This document shows, piece after piece, positions 1-9,780 of a stretch of DNA of 24,295 nt. The stretch covers positions 1 through 24,295 of the forward strand of contig JBAXPW010000017.1 in the NCBI GenBank assembly GCA_037132015.1. Direction: 5' to 3'. Under the pieces are notes generated by a model that saw nothing but the letters and a program-made list of their open reading frames with translations, was not told the origin of the DNA and ran no database searches. The position numbers and the translations under genes are program-made. The DNA is from JBAXPW01 sp037132015 (GTDB lineage: Bacteria > Patescibacteriota > Microgenomatia > UBA1406 > GWC2-37-13). Every line of letters starts with the position of its first letter. Within the stretch, counting starts at the first letter, position 1.

Positions 1-54
1 AATTCCTTGGTTGCATAGTTGTTATTATGCACTAATTAGAATTTATATTCAATA
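1..54. other. non-coding window edge
   Basis: No gene is visible here. The flippase gene on the minus strand ends at 55. A 6-bp inverted repeat (TGCATA at 12-17 and TATGCA at 26-31, 8-nt loop) lies just past its stop codon, but no T-run follows on the minus strand, so I do not call it a terminator. Confidence 0.6.
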
Positions 55-1512
55 TCAATTTGTATTTTTGTGCAAGATTGATTGAACTATTTGAAAAAAG
101 GAGATTTTAAATATATAAGTGACGCTGAAAAAATATATCGTACTTCCAGCACCTATCATAAAAATGATAGCAGGGATACCTGAAAATGATACTGATCTCC
201 GTAATATAAATACCGAAATAAGCATAAGAAGTGCAGATATTATAAATGGATAGATTGATTTCAAAAAGTGGAAGTGAAAATACTTTTTTGCTTGAATTAA
301 TATTATAAAATAGGAGATAGATACGATCATATGCGCTAATGGAAAGCCAATAGAACCGGTATAAAACGTAAGAAAAGGGGTAAAAATCCATATGATTATT
401 GTCCAAATAAGCATATATATAAATGTGAGTTTTGCTTTACCAAGTGCATTAAATATATTTACAAACGGAGCGCAAAGCGAAACAATAAAAGAAGAAAAAC
501 AAAAAATATAAAAAAGTGGAAGAGCTGATTCCCATTTTGAATATTTGGGTAATACTTCTACTACTTCTGACATTATAAGTGCCATTCCGACTATTGCAGG
601 CGCAATAAGTGCTGTTTGATAAGTGAGTAATTTATCTGTGAGTAATCCGACTTTTTCTTTATTATGTTGAAATCGTGCGATAAGTGGAAAAAGAACTCGT
701 GTAATATTATCCATCACGATTCGTATTGGAGCTTCTGCCCATTTTTTTGCCCACAAAATAGATCCTAAAGTATCAAATCCAACTATTTTTGCTAAAAAGA
801 TGGTGATCAGATCATCTTTAAATAGCGCAAGAAATGAACTTAACTGGAATGGAACCCCAAAGGATAAAAGTTGTTTTAAGCTTGATAGAGAAATTCCTAT
901 TTCAGGTTTCCAAAATGAAATTCTATACATCGCGATTACTCCAATGATCGCTCTCAATAACACTGCAATTGTAAAGCTTTCAAGACTAAATCCTAATAAA
1001 GCAAATATCATCACTGAGAAATAAAAAAAAGTATTTTCTATGATTTGAACTGTTACGATTTTTTGGAATTCAATTTTTCTTTCTAAAAATACTGAAGGAA
1101 TAGTTTTGAGAGATGAAAGAAAAAAGGATAGTAGTAGTGCCCAATAGAGATGAATTCCTTCATCGGGAAGGTTGTACCAGTTTTTAACAAAGGGAGTAAT
1201 TGTAAAGCACAATACAATAATTGTGATTACCATTAATTGTTGAACGCTAAAAGTAGTTTTGACATCATCATTTGAAATATCTTTTTTTTGAATCAAAGAA
1301 GCCGCAAGACCTATGTCAGAAAAATAGTTTAAGATTGAGATAATTGAAAGAACGGTGCCATAAATACCAAAACTTGCACGTGATAAATGTATTGTTAGAA
1401 CAAGATTTGCAGCTAATCCCAAGCCTGCAGAATATCCACTTTGAAAAAACAAGCTCATCGTGCTAATGATTGTGTTGCGTCTGACTTGATTAACAGTTTC
1501 TGATTGACTCAT
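55..1512 (-). CDS. oligosaccharide flippase family protein (Wzx/MATE-like)
   Basis: A 485-residue, very hydrophobic protein with about 12-14 predicted membrane segments, the normal size for Wzx-type lipid-linked oligosaccharide flippases of the MOP superfamily (Polysacc_synt type). The N-terminal region (about residues 14-75) has the family look: a first helix with FFQSGYSAGLGLAANLVL, then LSRASFGIYGTVLSI and a DIGLAASLIQKKD loop, as in flippases that read 'fG.y....s......dlGl...lv'. The role would be moving a polyprenyl-linked glycan from the cytoplasmic to the outer face of the membrane. The start at 1512 is the first Met of the frame and gives a polar cytosolic N-terminus before helix 1. 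No Shine-Dalgarno site precedes it. It is divergent from the 1556 gene with only 43 nt between, and sits beside a glycosyltransferase cluster, which supports the role. Substrate is unknown. Confidence 0.87.
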   Translation of the reverse strand: MSQSETVNQVRRNTIISTMSLFFQSGYSAGLGLAANLVLTIHLSRASFGIYGTVLSIISILNYFSDIGLAASLIQKKDISNDDVKTTFSVQQLMVITIIVLCFTITPFVKNWYNLPDEGIHLYWALLLSFFLSSLKTIPSVFLERKIEFQKIVTVQIIENTFFYFSVMIFALLGFSLESFTIAVLLRAIIGVIAMYRISFWKPEIGISLSSLKQLLSFGVPFQLSSFLALFKDDLITIFLAKIVGFDTLGSILWAKKWAEAPIRIVMDNITRVLFPLIARFQHNKEKVGLLTDKLLTYQTALIAPAIVGMALIMSEVVEVLPKYSKWESALPLFYIFCFSSFIVSLCAPFVNIFNALGKAKLTFIYMLIWTIIIWIFTPFLTFYTGSIGFPLAHMIVSISYFIILIQAKKYFHFHFLKSIYPFIISALLMLISVFILRRSVSFSGIPAIIFMIGAGSTIYFFSVTYIFKISFFQIVQSILHKNTN

Positions 1513-1540
1513 AAAATAAACGACACTTGATAACTATCTA

Positions 1541-1546
1541 TATAAG
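1541..1546 (+). promoter_or_regulatory. -10-like box for the PTPS-related gene
   Basis: TATAAG lies 9 nt before the ATG at 1556, a spacing expected for a leaderless or nearly leaderless transcript. No convincing -35 box at 17 nt. Weaker than the other -10 boxes in the window. Confidence 0.4.
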
Positions 1547-1555
1547 CTCTAAAAT

Positions 1556-3382
1556 ATGCACTACATGCTAACTACAAAATACAACTTAATAAAAGTTGTA
1601 AAAGAACATAAATTTTTCTTCGAAATCTTGTGTCTTCTTATTATATCAATTCCAGCAGTGTTTAGCCTCCTTAATCCATATTATTTTAGTATGCATGATG
1701 ATCAGCACATTGTTAGGCTCTTTTTACTTGAGAGAGGGGTAAGACAGGGAGATTGGTTTCCACGATGGGTTGATGGTTTGGGGTTTGGATATGGATATCC
1801 GTTGTTTAATTTTTATCCACCACTTATTTATTATATTGGATTTATATTTCGTTTAATATTTGGAATTTCTCTTGTTTCGTCAATGAAATCTGTTATTATT
1901 TTAGGATTTTTTCTTGCCTCCTTAGGAATGTATTATTTTATGAGGCAATTTGTTTCTCGTACAGCATCATTTATATCTGCTATTGTTTACACATATTATT
2001 CATATCATGCAATTACTGCGTATGTACGGGGTGCATTTGCTGAATTTTTTAGTTTATCAATATTACCATTTGTGTTTTTGACTCTATATCTTGTTTTTAA
2101 AAAACCATCTATACGTAATTCTTTATGGTTTGGATTAGCTATAGCACTGCTTATTCTTACACACCCTCTTATTGCTCTTCCTTCAATTCCTTTTTTATGC
2201 ATATTTGGGATTCTAATGATAACATTTAGTTCGGAGAAGATTAAGTCAATATTATATGCTAAAGTTGGTGCGTTATTAGGACTCATGTTGTCTGCGTTTT
2301 TTTGGATACCGTCATTTATTGAGAGACAATATACATTGGTAGATAAAGTATTTCTTGGAGAATTATCAAGCTATTTTCTTCATTTTGTTTGTCCTCAACA
2401 GTTTTGGTATTCACCTTGGGGATTTGGTGCTTCTATAAAAGGCTGTTATGATGGGATTTCTTTTCAAATAGGAAAGATATTTATATTTGCAATTATTTTG
2501 AGCTTGATCACTGCAGTTGTTTATTTCAAAAAGAATAGGTTAAATACCAATGTTAGGATGTATCTTTTTTTTCTAGTAATGTCTTTCTTTACTTACTTTT
2601 TAATGACTGATGGATCAGTTTTTGTTTGGAATATATTTACGTATCTTCGATATCTGCAATTTCCATGGAGATTGTTAACGTTTGCAAGTTTTTTTGTTTC
2701 TATTTCAATTGGGTTTGGCTTTTATTTTTTGAATGATTTTATTTCAAAATTAGAGTTTAAATATTCAAAAATTATTCCAATAATCATTTGCATATGTTAT
2801 ATTTCAGGAGTAATAATTGTGCAACAAAAATATTTTTATCCTCAAAATGTAAGAAATGTCTCAGATACTGAGCTGACGTCAAGGTATGAAATAGCATGGC
2901 GAGTAAGTAGGAGTTCGTTTGAGTTTGTTCCAAAGGGAGTAAAAACAATAAAGTCGGATTTAGGAACTACAATTCTTGATATATCTCCAGAAACTATACA
3001 AAAATCACCTTACAGCATAACATGGGGAAGAGCTGATGTACACATAATACAAGATGACTTTAATAAAAAGATATTTGATTTAAAATCTAATGAGGAAAGT
3101 CAATTTCAGTTAAATACATTCTTTTTCCCCGGTTGGGAAGTTGATATATATAATAAGGAATCTAAGCAATTCTCTGAAATACCAATGAATGTTTTTAATG
3201 ATTTGCATCTTATGCAGATTCATCTTCCAAGAGGTGATTTTCAATTACGATTTGAATTTAAGAATGGCAAATTGCGATCATATTCAAATTTTATTTCAAT
3301 ATTAGGAGTAATACTATATTTGATTCTTATTCTTGTTGTTTTTCTTTCACAGGTTGCGGGAAAGTATATTCATAAAAAATAA
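1556..3382 (+). CDS. PTPS-related / YfhO-like multi-pass membrane protein, putative GT-C glycosyltransferase
   Basis: A 608-residue protein with roughly a dozen membrane helices. Residues 46-60 (MHDDQHIVRLFLLER) form the acidic first outer loop typical of GT-C enzymes (D48, D49), followed at 70-95 by W-x-D-G-L-G-FGYGYPLFNFYPPL, the hallmark of the '6-pyruvoyl-tetrahydropterin synthase related' membrane family (PF10131 by memory; the name is historical and does not imply pterin synthesis). The C-terminal third (about 430-585) is a non-membrane domain with a FFFPGWEVDIYN motif and a following LPRGDFQLRFEF strand, as in the outer domain of YfhO-type proteins, and a last helix anchors it. Likely role: transfer of a sugar from a lipid carrier to an outer acceptor. 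ATG 1556 is taken as start; a second Met at residue 4 is possible. Its 3' end overlaps the convergent gene (3327-3382) by 56 nt. Family call is good, biochemical role inferred. Confidence 0.75.
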   Translation: MHYMLTTKYNLIKVVKEHKFFFEILCLLIISIPAVFSLLNPYYFSMHDDQHIVRLFLLERGVRQGDWFPRWVDGLGFGYGYPLFNFYPPLIYYIGFIFRLIFGISLVSSMKSVIILGFFLASLGMYYFMRQFVSRTASFISAIVYTYYSYHAITAYVRGAFAEFFSLSILPFVFLTLYLVFKKPSIRNSLWFGLAIALLILTHPLIALPSIPFLCIFGILMITFSSEKIKSILYAKVGALLGLMLSAFFWIPSFIERQYTLVDKVFLGELSSYFLHFVCPQQFWYSPWGFGASIKGCYDGISFQIGKIFIFAIILSLITAVVYFKKNRLNTNVRMYLFFLVMSFFTYFLMTDGSVFVWNIFTYLRYLQFPWRLLTFASFFVSISIGFGFYFLNDFISKLEFKYSKIIPIIICICYISGVIIVQQKYFYPQNVRNVSDTELTSRYEIAWRVSRSSFEFVPKGVKTIKSDLGTTILDISPETIQKSPYSITWGRADVHIIQDDFNKKIFDLKSNEESQFQLNTFFFPGWEVDIYNKESKQFSEIPMNVFNDLHLMQIHLPRGDFQLRFEFKNGKLRSYSNFISILGVILYLILILVVFLSQVAGKYIHKK

Positions 3383-4979
3383 GGCTTTCTTTTTCTTTAC
3401 TAGATAACTTCTCAGCTCTATCCTTTCGAATAAAAAGACAACTATTATTGTAGTTCTTTAATAACTCTATATAACCTGCTGAATAGGATGAATGAGGAAA
3501 ATCAATATATTGTCTCGGTACTTGACAGTCAAAATATACAAATGTCGGTGGTTTGTTTATAAACATGGCATTTTTCAATTTTTCATATTGTCCAAACTGC
3601 ATGACAGGATAATAAACATAATAAGGAAATGCCGAAGGGATGCCTGAAGATAAAAAGATAAGTGAGGCATACCCATCAACAAAAAGTGTATCAGTTGGTT
3701 GTTTAATTGAGCGTAGGAGGTGTCCTGGTTGTTCATCTTGGTTAAAACTAATAAAGAATGAATCTTGTATCGTGTGCTGTTTTTCCTTCCATAGATATGA
3801 TCGAGGTGAAATAACAATGTATAGTGCTAACAAAATTGCAATGATGGACGGAAGTTTTGATTTTATTATGTTAATAATTGAAATTTGTTTGATAAATAGA
3901 AAAACAGCAATTGACATGTAGGCACTTACCCATATATTCATACGATATGATCCATATTGATCGGTTCCCGGATCTTGAGTTCGTAACGCAGAAAGAAATA
4001 AAATGCAGAATAATACTAAACTATGAAATAAAAAAGTATATTTTTGCTTACTATCGATTGTCTTAAAAATTAAATTCCAAGTGTATCCGATATAAAAAGT
4101 AAGAATTATCAATATCACATGAAAATTTGAAAACCGAGATCCGACTAAAATGTAAATCGGATACAATATTGATCGTAAGAGACTTCCTAAGATACCACCT
4201 TGATCACTTATCTCACTTCCAGCAACACTATGACTGCTTATTCCTACAACTTGTTCATAATATTGTTTAAGAGGAAGACAAGATAGTGTGATTACATTAA
4301 GTAAAATGAGTAATCCGACGTTCACTACTAATGTTCTATCAACTTTAATTTGAAGTTTTTTTAATAATTGAGGAGTATCATGGTTATAAGTAACTCGACT
4401 GAGAAAAATTGCGTAGATAAAAAGGTATAAAGGTATATATGGTTCACGAGTAAATATTAAAAACCATGTAAGAATAGTAACTATATAATACTCGATTGTA
4501 TATATTTTTTTATTCATCCATTGGGAAAAAATTAAACCAAAAATATATAAGAGTAAATATCCAGAAAATGATTCTGCTTGAAAAGTAAAACCAAAATTAT
4601 AAAATTTAACGGACTCATATAGAACGGCAATACCAAGTCCATACCATCCAAATCGAAATGAGAGAAAAATAAGTGTAACTACAGAGTAAACTATCATAAA
4701 AAGTCTATGACGTATGATGTATAAGTAGAGGCTATTTGGATGAGTAATCTCTTGAATGAGATAACTAATCCATGCCATTCCTGGTTGTCTATTAAATGCA
4801 AAATCTGAATAGAGCTTTGAACCATTTTTTATCGCATATCCCGCAAGAATATTGTAATGCTCGTCAACAAAGTTATATGAAGTCTGAAGTTTGTAATAAA
4901 AAATATTGATAATAATGGCAAAGGGTATACAAAAAAGCACAGGAAGGAATTTAAGTAATAAATGTTTGAATTTTTTCAT
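3327..4979 (-). CDS. GT-C superfamily membrane glycosyltransferase (PMT_2/GT39-like)
   Basis: A 550-residue multi-pass protein. The GT-C signature is present in the first outer loop: FVDEHYN with D39-E40, then after about 24 residues FNRQPGMAW (64-70), the counterpart of the 'KPP' element in ArnT/PMT_2 proteins. About ten hydrophobic segments follow, then a soluble C-terminal part (about 410-550) with a YVYYPVMQFGQYEKL stretch. It would use a polyprenyl-phosphate sugar as donor on the outer face; donor and acceptor cannot be told from sequence. It is the last gene of the six-gene minus operon and starts 1 nt after the stop of the gene at 4981, so coupled translation is likely. The final 18 codons lie inside the 3' end of the convergent plus-strand gene. 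Confidence 0.78.
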   Translation of the reverse strand: MKKFKHLLLKFLPVLFCIPFAIIINIFYYKLQTSYNFVDEHYNILAGYAIKNGSKLYSDFAFNRQPGMAWISYLIQEITHPNSLYLYIIRHRLFMIVYSVVTLIFLSFRFGWYGLGIAVLYESVKFYNFGFTFQAESFSGYLLLYIFGLIFSQWMNKKIYTIEYYIVTILTWFLIFTREPYIPLYLFIYAIFLSRVTYNHDTPQLLKKLQIKVDRTLVVNVGLLILLNVITLSCLPLKQYYEQVVGISSHSVAGSEISDQGGILGSLLRSILYPIYILVGSRFSNFHVILIILTFYIGYTWNLIFKTIDSKQKYTFLFHSLVLFCILFLSALRTQDPGTDQYGSYRMNIWVSAYMSIAVFLFIKQISIINIIKSKLPSIIAILLALYIVISPRSYLWKEKQHTIQDSFFISFNQDEQPGHLLRSIKQPTDTLFVDGYASLIFLSSGIPSAFPYYVYYPVMQFGQYEKLKNAMFINKPPTFVYFDCQVPRQYIDFPHSSYSAGYIELLKNYNNSCLFIRKDRAEKLSSKEKESLIFYEYTFPQPVKEKQQE

Positions 4980-4980
4980 A

Positions 4981-6705
4981 TTACTTTGATAATATCTTAT
5001 TTTCTTCTCGAATTAAATTGAGATTGCTTTTTGTAGTAAGGATATGAAAAGCATCAGTTTCGTTGACTCGTTGAATTACTATCGGCTTATTAAATAAGCT
5101 CATCTTTTCTTTTGAATATGAATCTTTACATTCACTCACGTCAACAAACATATTATTTTCATATATGCTTAGATCAAGTTTTTGAATATACGCATTAAAA
5201 ACCTCATTACTAGGACAAACTATCTGAGGAAAGTGAATAGTATTAATTTCACTGATTTTAAAATCAGGAATTTGAAATTTGCCAATTAAACTTCGATTAT
5301 AATTATTACTAAAATATAAAAAATATAATGGCATCCATCGTTCCTGATTAGAAACATATATTGTTTTATATTTGTGTTTGTCTCGTTGAATTATTTGTGC
5401 TGCCTCCATATTTCCATCGTTACGATAAACGGAAGTATAGACACTAGCGTGTTGAAAATAGTTATGTGTAAATATTACACACTCAAATAGTATTAAAATA
5501 ATAGGAATTATGTAAAAAGGAATGTTTCTCCATTTAATATACAGCAATGAATTAAAGCCGTAAGAAGCTACAAATACAATCATTACAAATTGTAATAGCG
5601 CTCTGTGCATATTGGGAACATCAATGACTGTCAGAGAAGCTGATAAGGGAGAAATTAGGAGTATCCATATTATAAATATAAAAAGCCTATAATCGACCAG
5701 TTTGTTTTTTGACTGAAAATATGTGAGACTTGATATTAGTATTAAGAGAAGTAAGGTGATATACGTCAAACTCGAATTAGGAACCTGATAAGCTAATGGT
5801 TTGCTATCATTCATAAATAAATAGTTCGGAGAAAAATAACTGAAGTATTGAAATAGTAACTCTCTGCTATAGCCAAGAAATTTATTATTAAAAATTCTGG
5901 CAATATAAATATTATTTTCATTAAAAGTTAATTGGTCGATGAGTATTTGCACGCCAGAAACTACATTAAAAATAGATGTTTGAGCAAATCTTCCTTTGCC
6001 CCAGTGAGTGTTGGTTATTGCGAGCATTAAAATGAAGGAAAGAACGAGCATTGTTAAATATGAATAACAATATTTTGATTTTATATCACTTTTTTTGAAT
6101 AATAATAATCCACCAACAAAAGTTAACGGAGTGGTGATACGAAATGAAGGATACAATAAATAAGTCAGAAAAAATAAGAGCGATGATAGAATCAATAATC
6201 CAATATGTTTTTGTTTGTGTGCAAGTAACAGTAATAATAATGCAGTTATATATACCGTTACAGCAACAATACCTTCTGCGCTTAGTCTTGAAGTGATAAT
6301 AAGAGCTGGGAGAATTGCAATCGTAAATGAAGTAAATAACGCAGTGATTTTTCTCCTAAATATATAGAGAGATATAAAAAAAACTGGAATAACGAGAAGA
6401 GCACCCGTAAGTGCTATAAAAAATCGAGCACCAAATACGGTAGGTCCAAATATGTATGCTCCAATTCCTGATAGATACATTGGAAGAACCGGTGGGTAAT
6501 CACCAAACTTATCAAAGTAAAACAGAGGCCATCGATTACCATATATATCAACCCCGTTCATCAGAATGAATTTAGTACCGTAGGCATTTGCAACTTCGTC
6601 ATTGTGAAGTCCATGAGGCACATCACCAAGTTGATAAATTCTGAAAAAAATACTTATAAAAAGTATCATCGAGAAAACAAGTAGTACAGAGTATTTCTTA
6701 ATCAT
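4981..6705 (-). CDS. GT-C superfamily membrane glycosyltransferase (PMT_2/GT39-like)
   Basis: A 574-residue integral-membrane protein. Helix 1 (about 7-24) is followed by VPHGLHNDEVANAYG, with the D36-E37 pair expected for the catalytic acidic loop of GT-C enzymes, then KFGDYPPVLPMYLSG (66-80), which matches the proline-bearing second element of the family. GARFFIALTGALLV (about 93-106) is the usual 'aR..s.l.g' segment after it. The region past about residue 420 is a soluble tail with conserved-looking YVSNQERWMPLYFLYF. It starts at 6705, 10 nt after the stop of the upstream gene, with no Shine-Dalgarno site, and runs into the 4979 gene with a 1-nt gap. This all points to one polycistronic mRNA. 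Sugar specificity is unknown. Confidence 0.82.
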   Translation of the reverse strand: MIKKYSVLLVFSMILFISIFFRIYQLGDVPHGLHNDEVANAYGTKFILMNGVDIYGNRWPLFYFDKFGDYPPVLPMYLSGIGAYIFGPTVFGARFFIALTGALLVIPVFFISLYIFRRKITALFTSFTIAILPALIITSRLSAEGIVAVTVYITALLLLLLAHKQKHIGLLILSSLLFFLTYLLYPSFRITTPLTFVGGLLLFKKSDIKSKYCYSYLTMLVLSFILMLAITNTHWGKGRFAQTSIFNVVSGVQILIDQLTFNENNIYIARIFNNKFLGYSRELLFQYFSYFSPNYLFMNDSKPLAYQVPNSSLTYITLLLLILISSLTYFQSKNKLVDYRLFIFIIWILLISPLSASLTVIDVPNMHRALLQFVMIVFVASYGFNSLLYIKWRNIPFYIIPIILILFECVIFTHNYFQHASVYTSVYRNDGNMEAAQIIQRDKHKYKTIYVSNQERWMPLYFLYFSNNYNRSLIGKFQIPDFKISEINTIHFPQIVCPSNEVFNAYIQKLDLSIYENNMFVDVSECKDSYSKEKMSLFNKPIVIQRVNETDAFHILTTKSNLNLIREENKILSK

Positions 6706-6715
6706 GGTATATTAG

Positions 6716-8233
6716 TTACTTTTTTAATAGTTCATATAAATAGAGAGCAGATTCGTTTTCTGGCTTGGTATATTTTTTTATCAGTTTCATTGGCCAATTA
6801 TCAGGAAATTCTATACGGTGAGAAAATACGATATAAATATTGTTTTTTTCTAGATCCTGCTGATGTTGTTTTAATACTGATTCATCTAAGGGCCAAAATC
6901 CTTTTATTTGTATGCGATCATTTCTTTTTATAAATACATTTAGCACATCACCTGCCATGCCAAAATCACCTTCCGCTAGAATAATTACTGGTTTATCTTT
7001 TGATTTTTCTCGTCCAAATTCGACTATTTCTCGTGCTCCCCATCCTGCCGGCCATCCTACAATATATTGCCCTCTATCAATTGAATGGAATGGAATATTT
7101 TTGAAGTCAAATAAAATGGTATAAACAAAATATGCAGTTGAAAGCAAGTAAATCACTAAAAGGGATATAACAATTTTTTTATTCTTAAATTGTCCAACAA
7201 AATATGAAGCTGAAAGCATTATAAGACTTGCAAGGAAAATAAAATATCGTGGAAAAGTAACTTTGGCTACCACATCAACTACAGCAAAAATAATGAAGAT
7301 CCAAAGAGTCCAGTAAATTCCTAGTCTCCAGTTCTTCTTTATTTGGAGGGCTAATCCACCTATTCCAAAGAAAAAAACAACAAAAGCTAACTCCCATGCC
7401 ACATATAATGGTATCGTAAATATATTATTTATAACATTTGCAAAAGGAGATGCTCTAAATTCAGACATTGACATCACAAATGTTGTGTTTTTTTCTCCTA
7501 TATAATGCATATAGGGAGAGAGGCGTTGAACATTATATATTGCAAATGCAAGAAAAAACGAGATACTTAATAAAAGATAAAAATTGAGAATTTTATGAGT
7601 AGTTTCTTTATCTAATTTTTTTACAAAAAGAAGGGGAGCAAAAACTGCCATGGCGAGGTATAGCTGTTCAGAAGATTTTGTTAATAATCCCATACCTGCA
7701 ACAAGTCCAAACATCAGTGCAATATCAAGTCGAAGAGTTCTTGCGAGTAGAATTGAGAAAAAAAAGATCCATATTCCTCCTGCATTTACTCCCGAATCAG
7801 AGAGTGCCATACGATCATAAAAAAGATAATAGGGAGTAAAGAGATAAAATAATGATCCTATGTAAGCTGATTTTTTATTAAACAACAATAGGAGAACTGC
7901 AAATACACCTATAAGTGCTAAAAATCCCATTGTTACTCCATACAAGCGTCCTGCCAATAAAGCGTTGTCAGGAAAAAATTTCAAAAAAGGAATAGTTCCC
8001 CATGTTTGTAATGGTTGTTTACCATCTGTGAGAGAAATAAATCGTTGTGTAGCGTCTATTTTAGCAGTTTTAGCCCATTGAATGTATATGCCTTCATCGT
8101 TAAAAATAGGAAAACCATCGAGATTATATAAGCGAGTTGAAAAAAATGTAAGAACAATTATAAGAATAATAATCAAATCTTTTTTTGTAAATCTTTTGAG
8201 GAAGTCTGAGCAAATTGTGAATACATCAAACAT
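6716..8233 (-). CDS. GT-C superfamily membrane glycosyltransferase (PMT_2/GT39-like)
   Basis: A 505-residue multi-pass protein. The acidic outer loop reads FPIFNDEGIYIQWA with D46-E47, followed by LTDGKQPLQTW (68-78), where K72-Q-P is the KPP-like element, and AGRLYGVTMGFLALIGV, the usual next helix. This is a textbook ArnT/PMT_2 type N-terminus. The C-terminal soluble part (about 385-505) carries GWPAGWGAREIVEFGREKSKDKP, a segment I recognise only as common in similar uncharacterised bacterial proteins. Upstream spacing is 32 nt from the stop of the ArnT-like gene, the largest gap inside this operon; no Shine-Dalgarno site is visible. Reaction assumed: transfer of a sugar from polyprenyl phosphate at the outer face of the membrane. 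Confidence 0.83.
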   Translation of the reverse strand: MFDVFTICSDFLKRFTKKDLIIILIIVLTFFSTRLYNLDGFPIFNDEGIYIQWAKTAKIDATQRFISLTDGKQPLQTWGTIPFLKFFPDNALLAGRLYGVTMGFLALIGVFAVLLLLFNKKSAYIGSLFYLFTPYYLFYDRMALSDSGVNAGGIWIFFFSILLARTLRLDIALMFGLVAGMGLLTKSSEQLYLAMAVFAPLLFVKKLDKETTHKILNFYLLLSISFFLAFAIYNVQRLSPYMHYIGEKNTTFVMSMSEFRASPFANVINNIFTIPLYVAWELAFVVFFFGIGGLALQIKKNWRLGIYWTLWIFIIFAVVDVVAKVTFPRYFIFLASLIMLSASYFVGQFKNKKIVISLLVIYLLSTAYFVYTILFDFKNIPFHSIDRGQYIVGWPAGWGAREIVEFGREKSKDKPVIILAEGDFGMAGDVLNVFIKRNDRIQIKGFWPLDESVLKQHQQDLEKNNIYIVFSHRIEFPDNWPMKLIKKYTKPENESALYLYELLKK

Positions 8234-8265
8234 AATTGTTGTTAAAATAGTATCTGCAAATTATA

Positions 8266-9780
8266 TTATAGCATGGTTCGCTTCAAACCATACCATTCAC
8301 CTTCTTTACATTTTATAGCAAAGGTATCTCTTACTTTTGTAAATTCACTATTTTGAAAATCAGATTCATTTATTACAAGAAGATCAATTGATTTATATTT
8401 TGCCAAAATTTCTTCTGGTTTGTAGATAAAATGTACGGGTTTATTTACATAGTATATAAATGCAGGTGATCCACCATAAATAAATGAGGTTTGAATTGCC
8501 ATTTTTGATGCTTCAAGCAAATTTTTTCTAATACGTTCTTCATTGTTTATTAAAAAAAATATATTTGTTTCAGGAATTTTTTGCATACACATTGCTAATC
8601 TTGTTTTTTCAGGAGGTGTATAAATTAGGACTTGTGTATATGTTGCTGAAAGAAATGATATAAAAAAATAGATCGTAAAGATAGAAGTAAAAATAATCAT
8701 AAGATACTTATTTTTGATTCTAAATAGAAGATAAATTAAAGAGAGACAAAAGAGAGGAGTTATTGAATAAAGATACCAATAGAGTTTACTTTTGCTGAGA
8801 GTTAAAAAAATAAGATAAGGAATTGGTGAAATAAGTACCACATAGTACCAATTTATTTCATTCTTAAAAAATGATAATTTTTGTTTTGATATTCTTATTA
8901 AGACATCAATAGCTAATAGGACTACTGTAATTCCAACTAGTATCACAATCCAATTCATATCTCTATAAAGATATTCAAAATAATAGTTTTTATTTCCAAA
9001 GTGAAGTTCAATTGGTTCTAATACTCGGCTAAACATATGATCAAGAATATGTTGCTGAACAAAGTAGTATCCATATAATAGGAGAGAACAAATATGCCAT
9101 GTGAGTGGTAATACAATAAGTATTGAGTTCTTTAACATTTCTCGAGGTTTGAGAAGAATTGTATAGTTAAAAAATAGATCTAGGATAAATGGATAAAATC
9201 CCAAAAATGATTTTGTCATCACACCCAATGTAAGAAATATAAGTTTCCCTCTAAAATTATTACGATATACAAAATATCCCATCCAAGCAGTTGCTAAAAA
9301 TATATCCATATTGATTATTGTTGCTCGATCGGTAAAAAACCCCGTTGAAGCAAGAGCAAGTGAAGGAACGAGACAATATAATTGAAATAATAAGTTGCTA
9401 ATTTTATCTAATTCTTTTGAAAAGAGATTTCTGACTATTTGTTTACTGAGTTGGTACGTGAGAAAAAAGAGAAGAACACTCATAAGAAGTGTTATCAATC
9501 GTGGCCAAAACACTTGTTGTCCAAATAGAAGATGAGTAACTGCAATCATGTAAATAAAAAGGGGCGGTTTTTCAAGCCATACAAATCCGTTATATGACAT
9601 ATTAAGATGTTTATCTGTGGTAATCTCTTTTCCGACTTGTGCGTATATTGATTCATCCCAATCATGAAAAGGCACTTGAAGCATGTGGATGTTACGGATA
9701 AAAAGTCCAATGAATATGAATAGAATTACAATGACGGCAAGCCAGTTACGACTAACTTTTTCTTTCAGATTTAATATCAT
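8266..9780 (-). CDS. ArnT-like GT-C membrane glycosyltransferase
   Basis: A 504-residue protein and the most canonical PMT_2/ArnT-like member of the cluster. Helix 1 (about 13-30) leads to VPFHDWDESIYAQVGKEI, with D40, D42 and E43, the 'D-E' catalytic loop, then MSYNGFVWLEKPPLFIYM with the invariant KPP at 71-73, and FWPRLITLLMSVLLFFL as the next helix. In ArnT and in protein O-mannosyltransferases these residues lie at the outer-face active site and bind the polyprenyl-phosphate sugar. The C-terminal soluble tail begins near residue 400. Start at 9780 is supported by the only convincing Shine-Dalgarno site in the operon (9786-9791). The start lies 29 nt inside the GT2 gene that probably makes its donor, so the two are likely translated together. 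I do not assign arnT because there is no evidence for aminoarabinose or lipid A here. Confidence 0.85.
   Translation of the reverse strand: MILNLKEKVSRNWLAVIVILFIFIGLFIRNIHMLQVPFHDWDESIYAQVGKEITTDKHLNMSYNGFVWLEKPPLFIYMIAVTHLLFGQQVFWPRLITLLMSVLLFFLTYQLSKQIVRNLFSKELDKISNLLFQLYCLVPSLALASTGFFTDRATIINMDIFLATAWMGYFVYRNNFRGKLIFLTLGVMTKSFLGFYPFILDLFFNYTILLKPREMLKNSILIVLPLTWHICSLLLYGYYFVQQHILDHMFSRVLEPIELHFGNKNYYFEYLYRDMNWIVILVGITVVLLAIDVLIRISKQKLSFFKNEINWYYVVLISPIPYLIFLTLSKSKLYWYLYSITPLFCLSLIYLLFRIKNKYLMIIFTSIFTIYFFISFLSATYTQVLIYTPPEKTRLAMCMQKIPETNIFFLINNEERIRKNLLEASKMAIQTSFIYGGSPAFIYYVNKPVHFIYKPEEILAKYKSIDLLVINESDFQNSEFTKVRDTFAIKCKEGEWYGLKRTML

Noticed and set aside
12..31. Terminator after the flippase gene
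   Set aside because: The stem is only 6 bp with an 8-nt loop and no U-run follows on the minus strand.
8266..9780. Naming the gene arnT (lipid A aminoarabinose transferase)
   Set aside because: Only the general PMT_2/ArnT fold is supported; no other arn or lipid A genes are present and the cell is probably monoderm.
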